Shown: piece after piece, positions 27,091-36,579 of the stretch
How positions within the stretch are numbered: position 1 is the first letter of the stretch
How the letters are laid out: each line of letters starts with the position of its first letter
DNA from: Halopseudomonas salegens
GTDB taxonomy: Bacteria > Pseudomonadota > Gammaproteobacteria > Pseudomonadales > Pseudomonadaceae
Reading direction: 5' to 3'
Length of the DNA stretch: 64,000 bases
Assembly (NCBI RefSeq): GCF_900105655.1
Contig: NZ_LT629787.1
Span: forward strand, 1,426,001-1,490,000
The notes under the pieces: model-generated
Database searches by the model: none
Told to the model about the DNA's origin: nothing
What the model saw: only the letters and a program-made list of their open reading frames with translations
Translations under genes and position numbers: made by a program

Positions 27091-28197
27091 TTGTTGCATC
27101 GTTTGCTTGTATTGCTGGGTTGTTTGCTGGCGTTGCCGTTATCGGCCGCGCCGAGTGTCGTCTTCATCAATCCGGGAAAGGCGGATGAGCCCTTCTGGCG
27201 TGATGCCGCTGATGCCATGCAACTGGCCGCAGACAGTCTCGGCATGCAACTGGAAGTGCTGTATGCCGAGCGAGACTATCTGGCGCAAATCAGCCTGACC
27301 CGGGAGGTAGCTGAGCGTGCGGCCGAGCTGCAGCCGGACTATATGGTGATCGCCGCCGACAAGCGCACCTTGCCGCAACAGCTGAGCCTGATTCAGGCGG
27401 CGGGCATCAAGACGCTGTCTGCGTACAATGCGGTACAGGGCGATGAGCGACCACTGGTTGGCTATCCGCGTGAGCATTTCACCCACTGGCTTGGCAGCGT
27501 GGTGCCGCGGGCCGAGGATGCCGGCGTGCTGACCGCGCGGGCATTGATGGCTGAGGCGGAGCAGCGTGGCTGGTTATCGGCCGAGCAAACCCTGGACGTC
27601 ATCGCGATTTCCGGTGACCGTTCCACCGACAGCTCGGTTCGACGCAATCAGGGAATGCTGGATGCCTTTGCAGCCCGGCCCCAGGTCAGGGTCCGCCAGG
27701 TGGTGCATGGTGACTGGCAACGCGACAAGGCGGCACAGCAGGCGTTGCATCTGTTCCGGCGCTATCCGGATGTTCGCGCGATCTGGACCGGCAGTGACCT
27801 GATGGCCTTTGGCGCCATGCAGGCGTTGCGCGAGCAGGGTGTCGAGCCGGGCAGGGATATGCTCTATTCGGCCGTCAATGCATCCGAGCAGGGCATGCAA
27901 AAGGTGATCGACGGGCAACTCACGGCCCTGGCGGGTGGTCACCATATGGCGGGCGCATGGGCGCTGGTCATGCTCTATGACTATCACCACGGCGTAGATT
28001 TTGCGGACAGTGAAGGCACCGAACTGGTGCAGCCGATGTTTACCCTGTTTACCCCGCAGTTGGCCCAGCGCTATATCGCGTTACTGCAACCGGGGGCGGC
28101 GCCGACTGATTTCTGTACTTTCAGCAAAGCCTGCAATCCTCAGCGTGATGACTACGACTTCACCATTGGTACCTGGCTGGAGTTGGGCTATGAATGA
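27091..28197 (+). CDS. Periplasmic sugar-type binding protein coupled to a diguanylate cyclase
   Basis: About 368 residues from a TTG at 27091. The frame is open from 26986, but GAGG at 27081-27084 sits 6 bases before this TTG and only this start gives a normal signal peptide (LHRLLVLLGCLLALPLSAA). The mature protein is a periplasmic-binding-protein fold of the ribose/LacI-like class: VVFINPGKADEPFWRDAADAMQLAADSLGMQLEVLYAERD, PDYMVIAADK, AISGDRSTDSSVRRNQGMLDAF, AIWTGSDLMAFGAMQAL. The stop overlaps the ATG of the following cyclase by 8 bases and no ABC permease or ATPase is present. Inference: it is a ligand sensor subunit for the cyclase (as LuxP is for LuxQ) rather than a transport protein. 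The ligand is unknown. Confidence 0.8.
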   Translation: MLHRLLVLLGCLLALPLSAAPSVVFINPGKADEPFWRDAADAMQLAADSLGMQLEVLYAERDYLAQISLTREVAERAAELQPDYMVIAADKRTLPQQLSLIQAAGIKTLSAYNAVQGDERPLVGYPREHFTHWLGSVVPRAEDAGVLTARALMAEAEQRGWLSAEQTLDVIAISGDRSTDSSVRRNQGMLDAFAARPQVRVRQVVHGDWQRDKAAQQALHLFRRYPDVRAIWTGSDLMAFGAMQALREQGVEPGRDMLYSAVNASEQGMQKVIDGQLTALAGGHHMAGAWALVMLYDYHHGVDFADSEGTELVQPMFTLFTPQLAQRYIALLQPGAAPTDFCTFSKACNPQRDDYDFTIGTWLELGYE

Positions 28198-29980
28198 TAA
28201 CCACAAGGTATTTGCACCGCTGAGCAAGCGTTTGCTGCAGCGGCTGGCATTGCTCGCCGTGCTGAGCATTCTGTTCGGCTCGCTGGTACACAGTTTGTTG
28301 ATCTATCGCGCAGAGCAGCAGCAATTCAGCCGTCTGGTTGACCAACTGACGGCGAACCATCTGCCCTTGCTGCAGGTGGCGTTGTGGGATATCGAGGTGG
28401 ATGCGCTGCGGCAGCAGGTGACCATGATCGCCGATCGTGAAGAGGTGGCGACAGTCATTCTCAGCTCGCCCACCGGCTTGCACCTGCAGGCCGGTGCCGC
28501 GGTTGCGGATGACTATCAAGCGGATGCGCGAGTTGCCATTTCGCCCCCCAATGGCGGTGCCCATGCGCTGGGCGAGCTGCAGATTTATTACCAGCGGGAG
28601 CGACTGAACAAGGCCATTGTGGCGGCCGTAGCCATGCGATTTTTCGAGTTGTCACTGTTCACCTTGCTGGTTTGCCTGGTGATTTTCCGTTTCCTGCGGC
28701 GGGATCTGGTGCGGCCGTTGAACAGTATCAATCGGTACGTCGCCGAATTGTTGCCGCAACGCCACCCGCCACGCCTGAAGCTCGATCGTCCGCCACGGCC
28801 GTGGGAGGATGAAATCGACCGGGTTGCGGCGGGTTTCGATACCCTGCGCGAGGGTATCCGGCATTATGCCGAGCAGCATGAAAACGCGTTGCAGGCGCTG
28901 GAAACCGAACGCGACAGTCTGGATAGTCGCGTTGCTGCACGTACGCGGGAACTGGCCTTCGTCAATGGCTACCAGGAGCTGACGTCGCGCTCGATTCAGG
29001 GCTTTATGCAGGCTCGGCCTGCCGAGTATCCGGATTATTTGCGCCGGGTGTTGCAGGACCTGGCCGAATACCTGGGGCTTGATGCCTGTGCCTTGCTGGA
29101 TCGTCGTCACAGCCGCCCCTGGGTAACGCGGGTGGCCTGGTTTGTTCACGATGATTGGCCGTGGCTTGAGCGCGTCCTGACCCATGGCTGTGAGGTCAGT
29201 GTGGAAGAGGGGTGGAGTCAGTATTTTCTGACGGGCGCGCCGAACACGCTGCTGGTGCGCTTTTCCGGTCGCGAGCAAAGTTTTGTGCTTGCCGTGCGAA
29301 CCAGCGAGGAGGCTGCCGGCCCGTTGCAGCAGGATATGCTGGAAAGCAGCGGCAAGTGGCTGCTCAGTCTGTTGCAACGCTGGGATCACATGGCCGATCT
29401 CGACAGTGCGCGCCAGGAACTGCTGGAGATGTCACGCAGTGACCACCTGACAGGCCTGGCCAATCGCCGACACTTTGATGCCTACAAGATAGATGAGGCG
29501 AGGCGGGCGTTGCGAATGGGTGCGCCGGTGGCTTTGTTGATGATCGATGTTGACCATTTCAAGGACTTCAATGATCTGTATGGGCATAGCCGCGGGGACC
29601 AGTGCCTGGTGGCGCTTGCCGAACAGATGCAGTGGCGTTTCAAACGGGCAGCGGACTTGCCGGCCCGGCTGGGTGGCGAAGAGTTTGCGATTCTGCTGCC
29701 CGGCTACAACAGTTTGCAGGCGCAGGAAGCGGCAGAGGGTTTGCGACAATCGATTTTTGATCTGGCGATTACCCATCGCGGTTCGCCGTTCGGCTTTGTC
29801 AGCGTCAGCATCGGTTGTGTCTGGTGGCCAGGGCAACATGGCCAGGCCAACCCGGTCGAATTGATGAATGATCTGGTCAATCAAGCGGATGCGGCCCTCT
29901 ATCAGGCTAAAGGAGAAGGCCGCAACCGGGTGGTGTATGCCGAGTTCAGTGATTTGAACTCGCCCGCTCAGAACTCATAG
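28190..29980 (+). CDS. Transmembrane diguanylate cyclase with periplasmic sensor, HAMP-like and GAF-like regions
   Basis: 596 residues from the ATG at 28190. Membrane helix at about 17-38, periplasmic domain about 40-140 (CHASE8-like: LLQVALWDIEVDALRQQVTMIADREEVATVIL), helix about 147-169, HAMP-like linker and coiled coil (about 170-255), a GAF-like region (about 285-395) and GGDEF from about 410: RSDHLTGLANRRHFD, LLMIDVDHFKDFNDLYGHSRGDQ, GGEEF at 495-499. It should make cyclic di-GMP in the cytoplasm in response to a periplasmic signal, most likely delivered by the binding protein encoded just upstream with an 8-base overlap. Its 3' end overlaps the convergent TonB receptor gene by 13 bases. 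Confidence 0.9.
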   Translation: MNDNHKVFAPLSKRLLQRLALLAVLSILFGSLVHSLLIYRAEQQQFSRLVDQLTANHLPLLQVALWDIEVDALRQQVTMIADREEVATVILSSPTGLHLQAGAAVADDYQADARVAISPPNGGAHALGELQIYYQRERLNKAIVAAVAMRFFELSLFTLLVCLVIFRFLRRDLVRPLNSINRYVAELLPQRHPPRLKLDRPPRPWEDEIDRVAAGFDTLREGIRHYAEQHENALQALETERDSLDSRVAARTRELAFVNGYQELTSRSIQGFMQARPAEYPDYLRRVLQDLAEYLGLDACALLDRRHSRPWVTRVAWFVHDDWPWLERVLTHGCEVSVEEGWSQYFLTGAPNTLLVRFSGREQSFVLAVRTSEEAAGPLQQDMLESSGKWLLSLLQRWDHMADLDSARQELLEMSRSDHLTGLANRRHFDAYKIDEARRALRMGAPVALLMIDVDHFKDFNDLYGHSRGDQCLVALAEQMQWRFKRAADLPARLGGEEFAILLPGYNSLQAQEAAEGLRQSIFDLAITHRGSPFGFVSVSIGCVWWPGQHGQANPVELMNDLVNQADAALYQAKGEGRNRVVYAEFSDLNSPAQNS

Positions 29981-32208
29981 GTGGCTGACAACCACAGGCG
30001 GCGACCTTCTTCCAGGGTGCCGTCGGTGGAGCGGCCAGACTGAATGTAATCGGATGTCCAGCTGTCGTTGCCTGCAGCATCAAGGTAGTCAGTGCCCTTG
30101 GTGAAGTCCTTGTCCATCAGGTTATACACCACTGCACTCAGGCTCAGGTTGTCACTGGCGCGGTAGTTGGCGCCAAGATGAAAGACCTCATAGGCCTTGA
30201 GGTTGCCGGCAGCATCCAGTAGCGCCTGGTTGTTGCCGTTGAGGTTCTCGTAACGGTCAGTAAAGCGCTCGCGCTCGCTACGGTATTCGCCGCGCAGCCA
30301 CAGGTTCAGTGTCGGCGTCGCCGCCCAGTTGAGCCGCGCAAACAGCAGGTGTTCAGGGGTGTTGGTCAAGGGGGCGCCCTTGTTGGAACCACTGCGCTGC
30401 TCACTGTCCGACCAGGTGTAGTGGGTATGCAGACTCCAGGCTGGGGCAACATCCCAGCGACTGCCCAGCTCGATGCCACGGGTCATGGCCCGGCCAATAT
30501 TGGTGCTTTGGGCAAAACTGTCCTGCGTGAAGCCGCTGCCAAAGCTGATGCAACCGGGCTGGTTCGGGTTGCTTGCAGCAAAACAGTTGGGCAGCGCTGT
30601 GCCGCCGTCAATCTTGTCCTTGAACTGATTGTAGAACAGGGTGATGTTGGCGCTGAAGTCGCTGAGGTTGTCGAAGTACACGCCAAATTCAGTGTTGGTG
30701 GTGATTTCCGGATCCAGGCCTGGCGTACCAATGGTCAGGGTCGATCCTTGCCCGGTAATGCCGCTGATGCCGCCATGCAGGTCATTCAGGCTGGGGGTTT
30801 TGTAGCCACGGCTGACGCCGCCTTTCAGCGTCCACTGATCGGTGGTATTCCAGACCAGGTAGGCGCGCGGGCTGATATGTCCGCCAAAGGCATCATGCCG
30901 CTCATAGCGGCCGCCCAGGGTCAGGGCCAGGTCGGGGCGCATGCGCCATTCATTCTCGGCAAAGAGTGCCCAGCTGGTTTGTTCAAACTGTTCGCTGGCA
31001 ATGCCATCGCTGACCTTGGCATCCCACCATTGGCCACCGACGGTGGTGATATGGTTGTCGCCCAGGGGCATGACCAGCTTGCTGTCGGCAATCAGGTCAG
31101 TGGATTTCAGCGTGCGGTCGGCGCCGATGACAATAGCCGGAAAACCGGTATAGGAGTCGCCAATCGGGTTGCCGGGAATGGTCCGGCCCATGGTTTCGGT
31201 AACGTTGCGGCTGATGCTGTTGGACCAGCGACCGATTGTCAGGGCGGCATCATGGGTCACCGCCACCTGCGTGCGCTCGAAGCGCAATTCATCCTGGTAG
31301 CCGTTGGCGCGCAAAGGGGCGTCAGTGCTGCAGCCACTGGCAGCGTTGCCGCCGGACTTGCCATCCAGATTGCCCAGTTGGCAATCATCGTTGTTGTAGT
31401 TCTGTACGCTGCGGTCCAGCTCTAGACCCAGATCGTGCTGGTCATTGATGCGTAGATTCAAGGCTGTACCAAGGCTGTAGACCCGGCCTTCAACGGGGGC
31501 GGCACCACGGCGACTGACGGTGCTGCCGTCACTGAAACTGAGGTCGGATGCGTCGCGGTCATACAGGCTGCCGCGCAGACTGAGCCCGAGGCGATCGGCA
31601 ATCAGCGGGCCGCTGGCGTAAACATTCGTGCGGCTGGCGTTGCCGTAATCGGTATTCTCCTGGAGGGTGTGATCCAGCGTTACCGAGGCACCCCATTCGT
31701 TGCTGATCTTTTTGGTAATGATATTGACCACGCCGCCCATGGCGTCAGAGCCATAGAGGGTGGACATTGGGCCGCGAATGACTTCGATGCGTTCAATGGC
31801 CGACATGGGCGGGATGAAGCTGGTGCTGATTTCATTGAAGCCATTGGGTGTGACATTTCCCGCGCTGTTCTGGCGCCGACCATCAATCAGGATCAACGTG
31901 TATTGGCTGGGCAGGCCGCGAATGCTGATATTCAGTCCGCCGGTTTTGCCGGTGCCCTGACGGATATCCAGCCCTTCCACGCCATCCAGCGCCTGAGCCA
32001 GGTTTGCATAGCTGTTCTGGCGCAATTGCTCGTTGCCGATAACGGTAATACTGGCGGGGGCTTCAGTGATTTTTTGTTCAAAACCCGAGGCGGTGATCAC
32101 AGTATCAGCCAGTCGAACCTGCTCCTGTGCGGTGGCAACCTGGACAGCCAGTAATGACAGGGAAAACAGACCAAGACCGGATAGCCGGCAAGACAGCGAT
32201 GGACCCAT
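29968..32208 (-). CDS. TonB-dependent outer-membrane receptor (siderophore/iron type)
   Basis: 746 residues from the ATG at 32208 (GGAG 7 bases upstream); a GTG at 32220 is an alternative. Signal peptide to about VATA; TonB-box-like DTVITASG; plug domain (about 45-160: ITEAPASITVIGNEQL, GLNISIRGLPSQYTLILIDGRR, IERIEVIRGPMSTLYGSDAMGGVVNIITKK); 22-strand-type barrel ending in LWLSATYEF with terminal Phe. Resembles the FepA/CirA-type catecholate receptors. A Fur-like box lies 15-33 bases upstream, so iron control is likely. No transport genes for the periplasm or inner membrane are adjacent. The exact ligand is not known. Confidence 0.9.
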   Translation of the reverse strand: MGPSLSCRLSGLGLFSLSLLAVQVATAQEQVRLADTVITASGFEQKITEAPASITVIGNEQLRQNSYANLAQALDGVEGLDIRQGTGKTGGLNISIRGLPSQYTLILIDGRRQNSAGNVTPNGFNEISTSFIPPMSAIERIEVIRGPMSTLYGSDAMGGVVNIITKKISNEWGASVTLDHTLQENTDYGNASRTNVYASGPLIADRLGLSLRGSLYDRDASDLSFSDGSTVSRRGAAPVEGRVYSLGTALNLRINDQHDLGLELDRSVQNYNNDDCQLGNLDGKSGGNAASGCSTDAPLRANGYQDELRFERTQVAVTHDAALTIGRWSNSISRNVTETMGRTIPGNPIGDSYTGFPAIVIGADRTLKSTDLIADSKLVMPLGDNHITTVGGQWWDAKVSDGIASEQFEQTSWALFAENEWRMRPDLALTLGGRYERHDAFGGHISPRAYLVWNTTDQWTLKGGVSRGYKTPSLNDLHGGISGITGQGSTLTIGTPGLDPEITTNTEFGVYFDNLSDFSANITLFYNQFKDKIDGGTALPNCFAASNPNQPGCISFGSGFTQDSFAQSTNIGRAMTRGIELGSRWDVAPAWSLHTHYTWSDSEQRSGSNKGAPLTNTPEHLLFARLNWAATPTLNLWLRGEYRSERERFTDRYENLNGNNQALLDAAGNLKAYEVFHLGANYRASDNLSLSAVVYNLMDKDFTKGTDYLDAAGNDSWTSDYIQSGRSTDGTLEEGRRLWLSATYEF

Positions 32209-32222
32209 GCAATACTCCACTT

Positions 32223-32241
32223 GATAATAAGAATAATTAAC
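32223..32241 (-). promoter_or_regulatory. Fur-box-like operator upstream of the TonB receptor
   Basis: 19 bases starting GATAATAAGAAT and ending AATTAAC match the classical Fur consensus at 15 of 19 positions by eye. The position 15-33 bases before the receptor start codon would block transcription or translation initiation. A further GATAAT lies at 32312-32317. Confidence 0.6.
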
Positions 32242-32322
32242 AGGTGCGAATAGTGGAGGTTTGCGTGGGTGTGCGAAAGACCAAAGTGTGGAACAATGCG
32301 TTCCCGTAAATGATAATTGTTT

Positions 32323-33141
32323 TTATTTGAGCCGGCGTTCGATACCCATTTCGACCAGAATCTTGGCGGAAATCTCTTCCACGGAGAAGTGCGTGGAGTT
32401 GATGTAGGGAATGTTGAGCTTGCGATACAGTTTTTCCACCTCGCGCACTTCGAAGTCGCACTGGGGGAAGCTGGCATAGCGGCTGTTCGGCCGACGCTCA
32501 TGGCGAATGCTGGCCAGGCGGTCCGGCTCAATGGTCAGGCCGAACAGCTTGCCTTTGTGCGGCAGCAGGGCCTTGGGCAGACGCAGGCCTTCCATGTCTT
32601 CATCTGTCAGTGGGTAGTTGGCTGCGCGAATGCCGTATTGCAGGGCCATGTACAGGCAAGTCGGGGTTTTACCGCAGCGCGATACGCCAACCAGAATGAT
32701 GTCGGCGGTTTCGTAGTGATGGGTACGTGCGCCATCATCGTTGTCCATGGCATAGTGCACGGCATCGATACGGTCCTTGTAATGACCGTTGTGGCTGATC
32801 GAGTGGGATTTGCCCACCGAGTAGGACGAACCATCGCCCAGTTCCTGCTCCAGTGGCGACAGGAAGGTGGAAAAGATATCCACCATGTAGCCATTGCAGG
32901 TTGCCAGCTCGGCGCGGATTTCAGCGTTCACGACCGTATCAAAAATAATCGGCCGCTGACCGTCTCGCTCGGCAGCTGCATTGATTTGTTGTACCATGTC
33001 TCGCGCTTTTTCAACTGTGTCTACATAGGGACGCAGCAGCTTGGTGAAGCGGATGTTCTCGAACTGCGAGAGCAGACTCTGCCCCAGCGTTTCTGCTGTG
33101 ATACCAGTTCCATCAGAAATGAAAAAAGCAGTGCGGTTCAT
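32323..33141 (-). CDS. ppsR: PEP synthase regulatory protein PpsR (kinase/pyrophosphorylase, DUF299)
   Basis: 272 residues from the ATG at 33141. Starts with [20 protein letters not shown] and carries the P-loop GVSRCGKT (152-159), then [20 protein letters not shown] and [22 protein letters not shown] motif ([13 protein letters not shown]). Known role: ADP-dependent phosphorylation of a Thr of PEP synthase and Pi-dependent reactivation. Divergent from ppsA with a 143-base shared promoter region, the usual arrangement in Pseudomonas. Confidence 0.94.
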   Translation of the reverse strand: MNRTAFFISDGTGITAETLGQSLLSQFENIRFTKLLRPYVDTVEKARDMVQQINAAAERDGQRPIIFDTVVNAEIRAELATCNGYMVDIFSTFLSPLEQELGDGSSYSVGKSHSISHNGHYKDRIDAVHYAMDNDDGARTHHYETADIILVGVSRCGKTPTCLYMALQYGIRAANYPLTDEDMEGLRLPKALLPHKGKLFGLTIEPDRLASIRHERRPNSRYASFPQCDFEVREVEKLYRKLNIPYINSTHFSVEEISAKILVEMGIERRLK

Positions 33142-33284
33142 GCGCGTGGCCTTGCTTGAATGTGTAGGGCGATTTCGTCGGGGCACAACCTCGGGTTATG
33201 CTTGCGGCATTGTGGCGTATTTATAGCGGTCATGCCATACGGGTTGTGGCCGTAACCGATTCACAGATTGACGGAGAGATCACC

Positions 33285-35657
33285 TTGGTAGAGTACGTAG
33301 TGTCCTTCGAGCACCTGGGCGTGGATGATGTTGAGCGGGTAGGCGGCAAGAACGCTTCGCTTGGCGAGATGATCTCCAACCTGGCCCATGCTGGCGTGTC
33401 CGTGCCCGGTGGCTTTGCCACCACTGCGCAGGCCTATCGTGATTTTCTCGAGCAGAGCGGGCTGAATGAGCGCATTCACGCGGCGCTTGATGCACTGGAT
33501 GTGGACGATGTGACCGCACTGGCGGAAACCGGTGCGCAGATTCGCCAGTGGGTCATGGATGCACCCTTTCCCGCCGAGCTGGATCAGGCCATCCGAGTCG
33601 CCTTTGCCGAGCTCTCTGCCGGTAATGACAATCTGGCGGTAGCCGTGCGCTCTTCGGCCACCGCGGAAGACCTCCCGGATGCCTCGTTTGCCGGTCAGCA
33701 GGAAACCTTCCTGAATATACGCGGTGTGGACAACGTCATTCTGGCGGCGAAAGAGGTGTTTGCCTCCCTGTTCAATGATCGCGCCATTGCCTACCGGGTA
33801 CACCAGGGCTTCGATCACAAACTGGTCGCTCTGTCTGCCGGTGTGCAGCGTATGGTGCGCTCCGAAACCGGCACTGCCGGGGTCATGTTTACGCTGGATA
33901 CCGAATCCGGTTTTCGCGACGTGGTTTTCATTACCGGCGCCTATGGTCTGGGCGAGACGGTGGTGCAGGGTGCGGTCAACCCGGATGAGTTTTACGTGCA
34001 CAAGCCCACCCTGGAAGCCGGGCGTCCCGCGATTCTGCGTCGCAATCTGGGCAGCAAGGCCATCAAGATGGTTTATGGCGAGGAAGCTGCTGCCGGCCGT
34101 TCGGTGAAAACCGTTGACGTTGAAGCGGCTGAGCGCAGCCGTTTCTGTATTACTGATGACGAGGTCAGCAACCTGTCCCGTCAGGCATTGATCATTGAAA
34201 AACACTATGGCCGCCCGATGGATATCGAGTGGGCCAAAGACGGTGATGACGGGCAGCTGTATATCGTTCAGGCGCGTCCCGAAACCGTTAAAAGCCGCAG
34301 TAGCGCCAATGTCATGGAGCGTTACTTGCTCAAGGAAAAAGGGCAGGTTCTGGTGGAAGGCCGCGCTATCGGGCAGCGCATCGGTGCTGGCCCGGTCAAG
34401 GTGATTCACGATGTATCCGAAATGAGCAAGGTTCAGCCTGGCGACGTTCTGGTGTCTGACATGACTGATCCGGACTGGGAGCCGGTGATGAAGCGTGCCA
34501 GCGCCATCGTTACCAACCGTGGCGGACGTACCTGTCACGCGGCGATCATTGCGCGCGAGCTGGGTATCCCGGCGGTAGTCGGTTGTGGCAACGCGACCGA
34601 CCTGCTGAGCGACGGACAGGAAGTCACGGTTTCCTGTGCCGAAGGTGACACCGGGATGATTTATGCCGGTCAGCTATCCTTCGATGTGCGCACCAATAGT
34701 GTCGATGCCATGCCGCCCTTGCCGTTCAAGATCATGATGAACGTGGGTAATCCGGACCGGGCGTTCGATTTTGCCAATCTGCCCAATGAAGGGGTAGGTC
34801 TGGCGCGACTGGAGTTCATCATCAACCGCATGATCGGTGTTCACCCCAAGGCGCTGCTGAACTTCGACAGCCTGCCTGCGGATGTGAAAGACAGTGTGGA
34901 AAAACGCATTGCCGGCTATACCGATCCGGTTGGTTTCTATGTCGACAAGCTGGTAGAAGGCGTGAGTACCCTGGCCGCGGCTTTCTGGCCGAAAAAGGTC
35001 ATTGTGCGCCTCTCCGATTTCAAGTCGAACGAATACGCGAACCTGATCGGTGGCCGCCTGTACGAGCCGGAAGAAGAAAATCCGATGCTGGGTTTCCGCG
35101 GTGCATCGCGTTACATCAGCGATTCCTTCCGCGACTGCTTTGAGCTTGAATGCCGGGCCATGAAGCGCGTGCGTGACGAAATGGGCCTGACCAATGTGGA
35201 AATCATGGTGCCTTTCGTGCGTACCGTGGGCGAAGCTCAGCAGGTGGTCGAGCTGTTGGCGGAAAACGGCCTGAAACGTGGTGAGAATGACCTGCGCCTG
35301 ATCATGATGTGCGAGCTGCCGGCCAACGCCTTGCTGGCCGAAGAGTTCCTCGAGCATTTTGACGGTTTCTCGATAGGCTCCAATGACCTGACTCAGCTCA
35401 CCCTGGGCCTGGATCGTGATTCCGGCATCATCGCTCATCTGTTTGACGAGCGTAACGCCGCGGTCAAGAAGCTGCTGTCCTATGCCATTCAGGCCTGTCG
35501 CAAGGCTGACAAGTACATCGGTATTTGCGGTCAGGGGCCGTCTGATCATCCGGACCTGGCCAAGTGGCTGATGGAGCAGGGCATTGAAAGTGTATCCCTG
35601 AATCCGGATTCGGTGATGGATACCTGGTTCTTCCTGGCGGAAGTGCAGCCCGAGTAG
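33285..35657 (+). CDS. ppsA: Phosphoenolpyruvate synthase PpsA
   Basis: 790 residues from a TTG at 33285, preceded by GGAG at 33273-33276; the longer frame from 33198 lacks family similarity before [31 protein letters not shown]-terminal ATP-grasp ([20 protein letters not shown]), swivelling phosphohistidine domain with His418 in [15 protein letters not shown], and C-terminal PEP/pyruvate barrel with Cys748 in [10 protein letters not shown]. Converts pyruvate and ATP into PEP, AMP and phosphate at the start of gluconeogenesis. Controlled by the divergent PpsR; rraA follows 44 bases downstream. Confidence 0.95.
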   Translation: MVEYVVSFEHLGVDDVERVGGKNASLGEMISNLAHAGVSVPGGFATTAQAYRDFLEQSGLNERIHAALDALDVDDVTALAETGAQIRQWVMDAPFPAELDQAIRVAFAELSAGNDNLAVAVRSSATAEDLPDASFAGQQETFLNIRGVDNVILAAKEVFASLFNDRAIAYRVHQGFDHKLVALSAGVQRMVRSETGTAGVMFTLDTESGFRDVVFITGAYGLGETVVQGAVNPDEFYVHKPTLEAGRPAILRRNLGSKAIKMVYGEEAAAGRSVKTVDVEAAERSRFCITDDEVSNLSRQALIIEKHYGRPMDIEWAKDGDDGQLYIVQARPETVKSRSSANVMERYLLKEKGQVLVEGRAIGQRIGAGPVKVIHDVSEMSKVQPGDVLVSDMTDPDWEPVMKRASAIVTNRGGRTCHAAIIARELGIPAVVGCGNATDLLSDGQEVTVSCAEGDTGMIYAGQLSFDVRTNSVDAMPPLPFKIMMNVGNPDRAFDFANLPNEGVGLARLEFIINRMIGVHPKALLNFDSLPADVKDSVEKRIAGYTDPVGFYVDKLVEGVSTLAAAFWPKKVIVRLSDFKSNEYANLIGGRLYEPEEENPMLGFRGASRYISDSFRDCFELECRAMKRVRDEMGLTNVEIMVPFVRTVGEAQQVVELLAENGLKRGENDLRLIMMCELPANALLAEEFLEHFDGFSIGSNDLTQLTLGLDRDSGIIAHLFDERNAAVKKLLSYAIQACRKADKYIGICGQGPSDHPDLAKWLMEQGIESVSLNPDSVMDTWFFLAEVQPE

Positions 35658-35701
35658 CGCGTTTTACCAGCAAGTTTACGGATAACCCGAGGGAGAAGCC
35701 C

Positions 35702-36190
35702 ATGCAGCATTATGTTACGCCGGATCTGTGTGACAAGTACCCGGACGTCGCCGTCGTTGAGCCGATGTTCAGCAACTTTGGCGGTCACGATTCCTTTGGC
35801 GGTCAGATCGTCACCATCAAATGCTTCGAGGACAACTCGATCGTCAAGGAGCAGGTGGATCAGGATGGCCGAGGCAAGGTCATGGTAGTCGATGGTGGTG
35901 GTTCGCTGCGTCGCGCGATGCTGGGCGACATGCTGGCGGAAAAGGCGGCGAAGAACGGCTGGGAAGGGATCATCATCTATGGCTGTGTTCGCGATGTCGA
36001 TGTGTTGATACAGACGCCGCTGGGCATTCAGGCGCTGGCCAGTCACCCGATGAAGACCGACAAGCGTGGCGTCGGTGATCTGAACGTACCGGTCACCTTT
36101 GCTGGCGTTACATTTCGCCCCGGTGAATACGTGTATGCCGACAACAATGGCATTATCGTGTCGCCAACAGCGCTGAGCATGCCGGAGTAA
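35702..36190 (+). CDS. rraA: RraA family protein (regulator of ribonuclease E / HMG aldolase-like)
   Basis: 162 residues, ATG with GAGGGAGAAG about 6 bases before. Contains the family core [41 protein letters not shown] and [40 protein letters not shown]. coli RraA inhibits RNase E; related proteins are 4-hydroxy-4-methyl-2-oxoglutarate/oxaloacetate aldolases that bind metal through the GxVRD motif, here GCVRDVD with Arg and Asp kept, so aldolase or decarboxylase activity cannot be excluded. Followed by an intrinsic terminator. Confidence 0.9.
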   Translation: MQHYVTPDLCDKYPDVAVVEPMFSNFGGHDSFGGQIVTIKCFEDNSIVKEQVDQDGRGKVMVVDGGGSLRRAMLGDMLAEKAAKNGWEGIIIYGCVRDVDVLIQTPLGIQALASHPMKTDKRGVGDLNVPVTFAGVTFRPGEYVYADNNGIIVSPTALSMPE

Positions 36191-36207
36191 GTGTTGCCAT
36201 AACCGAC

Positions 36208-36236
36208 AAGGCGGCTTCCCGCGGGGGCCGCCTTTT
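36208..36236 (+). terminator. Intrinsic terminator after rraA
   Basis: Stem AAGGCGGC (36208-36215) with GCCGCCTT (36227-36234), 11-base loop, ending in TTTT. It is 17 bases after the rraA stop. Confidence 0.85.
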
Positions 36237-36313
36237 GTCTGTCTGAAGCCCGGGCGTGACACAGGCCCACTGGCTGTCGTCAATACGGATAAACTGGCAG
36301 ATCAGGAGGCCCC

Positions 36314-36571
36314 ATGAGTGATCCCCTTGAACAACGCTTGAAAGCCTTGATGCAACAGGCGGGTGAAGAGAATGACGCCCATGAGGATGAACGCCTCGAC
36401 CGTGTGCTGCATCAGGCACACCTGCGCGGCGGCATATTTGATCTGTTGAACCTGTTTGCCCGTTGGGGCTGGGTGGTTTCCGAAGGGGGCGCGCGCGGAT
36501 TGCGCCATGCCCGCCCGGTAAGCCGTGCCAACCCTGATTCCTCCGGGACTTCCGACCCCTCTGCAGAGTGA
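36314..36571 (+). CDS. crfX: Small conserved protein CrfX (first gene of the cmpX operon)
   Basis: 85 residues, ATG with AGGAGG 6-7 bases upstream. The N-terminal half is acidic and probably helical (MSDPLEQRLKALMQQAGEENDAHEDERLDRVLHQAH); the middle has FDLLNLFARWGWVVSEGGARGLRHARPVSR. The name rests mainly on position: in P. aeruginosa the order is cmaX-crfX (also spelled cfrX)-cmpX-sigX-oprF. The function is not known. The stop overlaps GTG-frame sequence just upstream of cmpX, 8 bases apart, so the two are co-translated or nearly so. Confidence 0.65.
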   Translation: MSDPLEQRLKALMQQAGEENDAHEDERLDRVLHQAHLRGGIFDLLNLFARWGWVVSEGGARGLRHARPVSRANPDSSGTSDPSAE

Positions 36572-36579
36572 GCTTGAAC

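Noticed and set aside
33142..33284. RccR-like site between ppsR and ppsA
   Set aside because: One TGTAG is present near 33160 but no CTACA partner lies at 15- or 28-bp spacing.
33261..34538. A 425-codon frame antisense to ppsA
   Set aside because: Shadow of ppsA; no start context and no recognisable domain.
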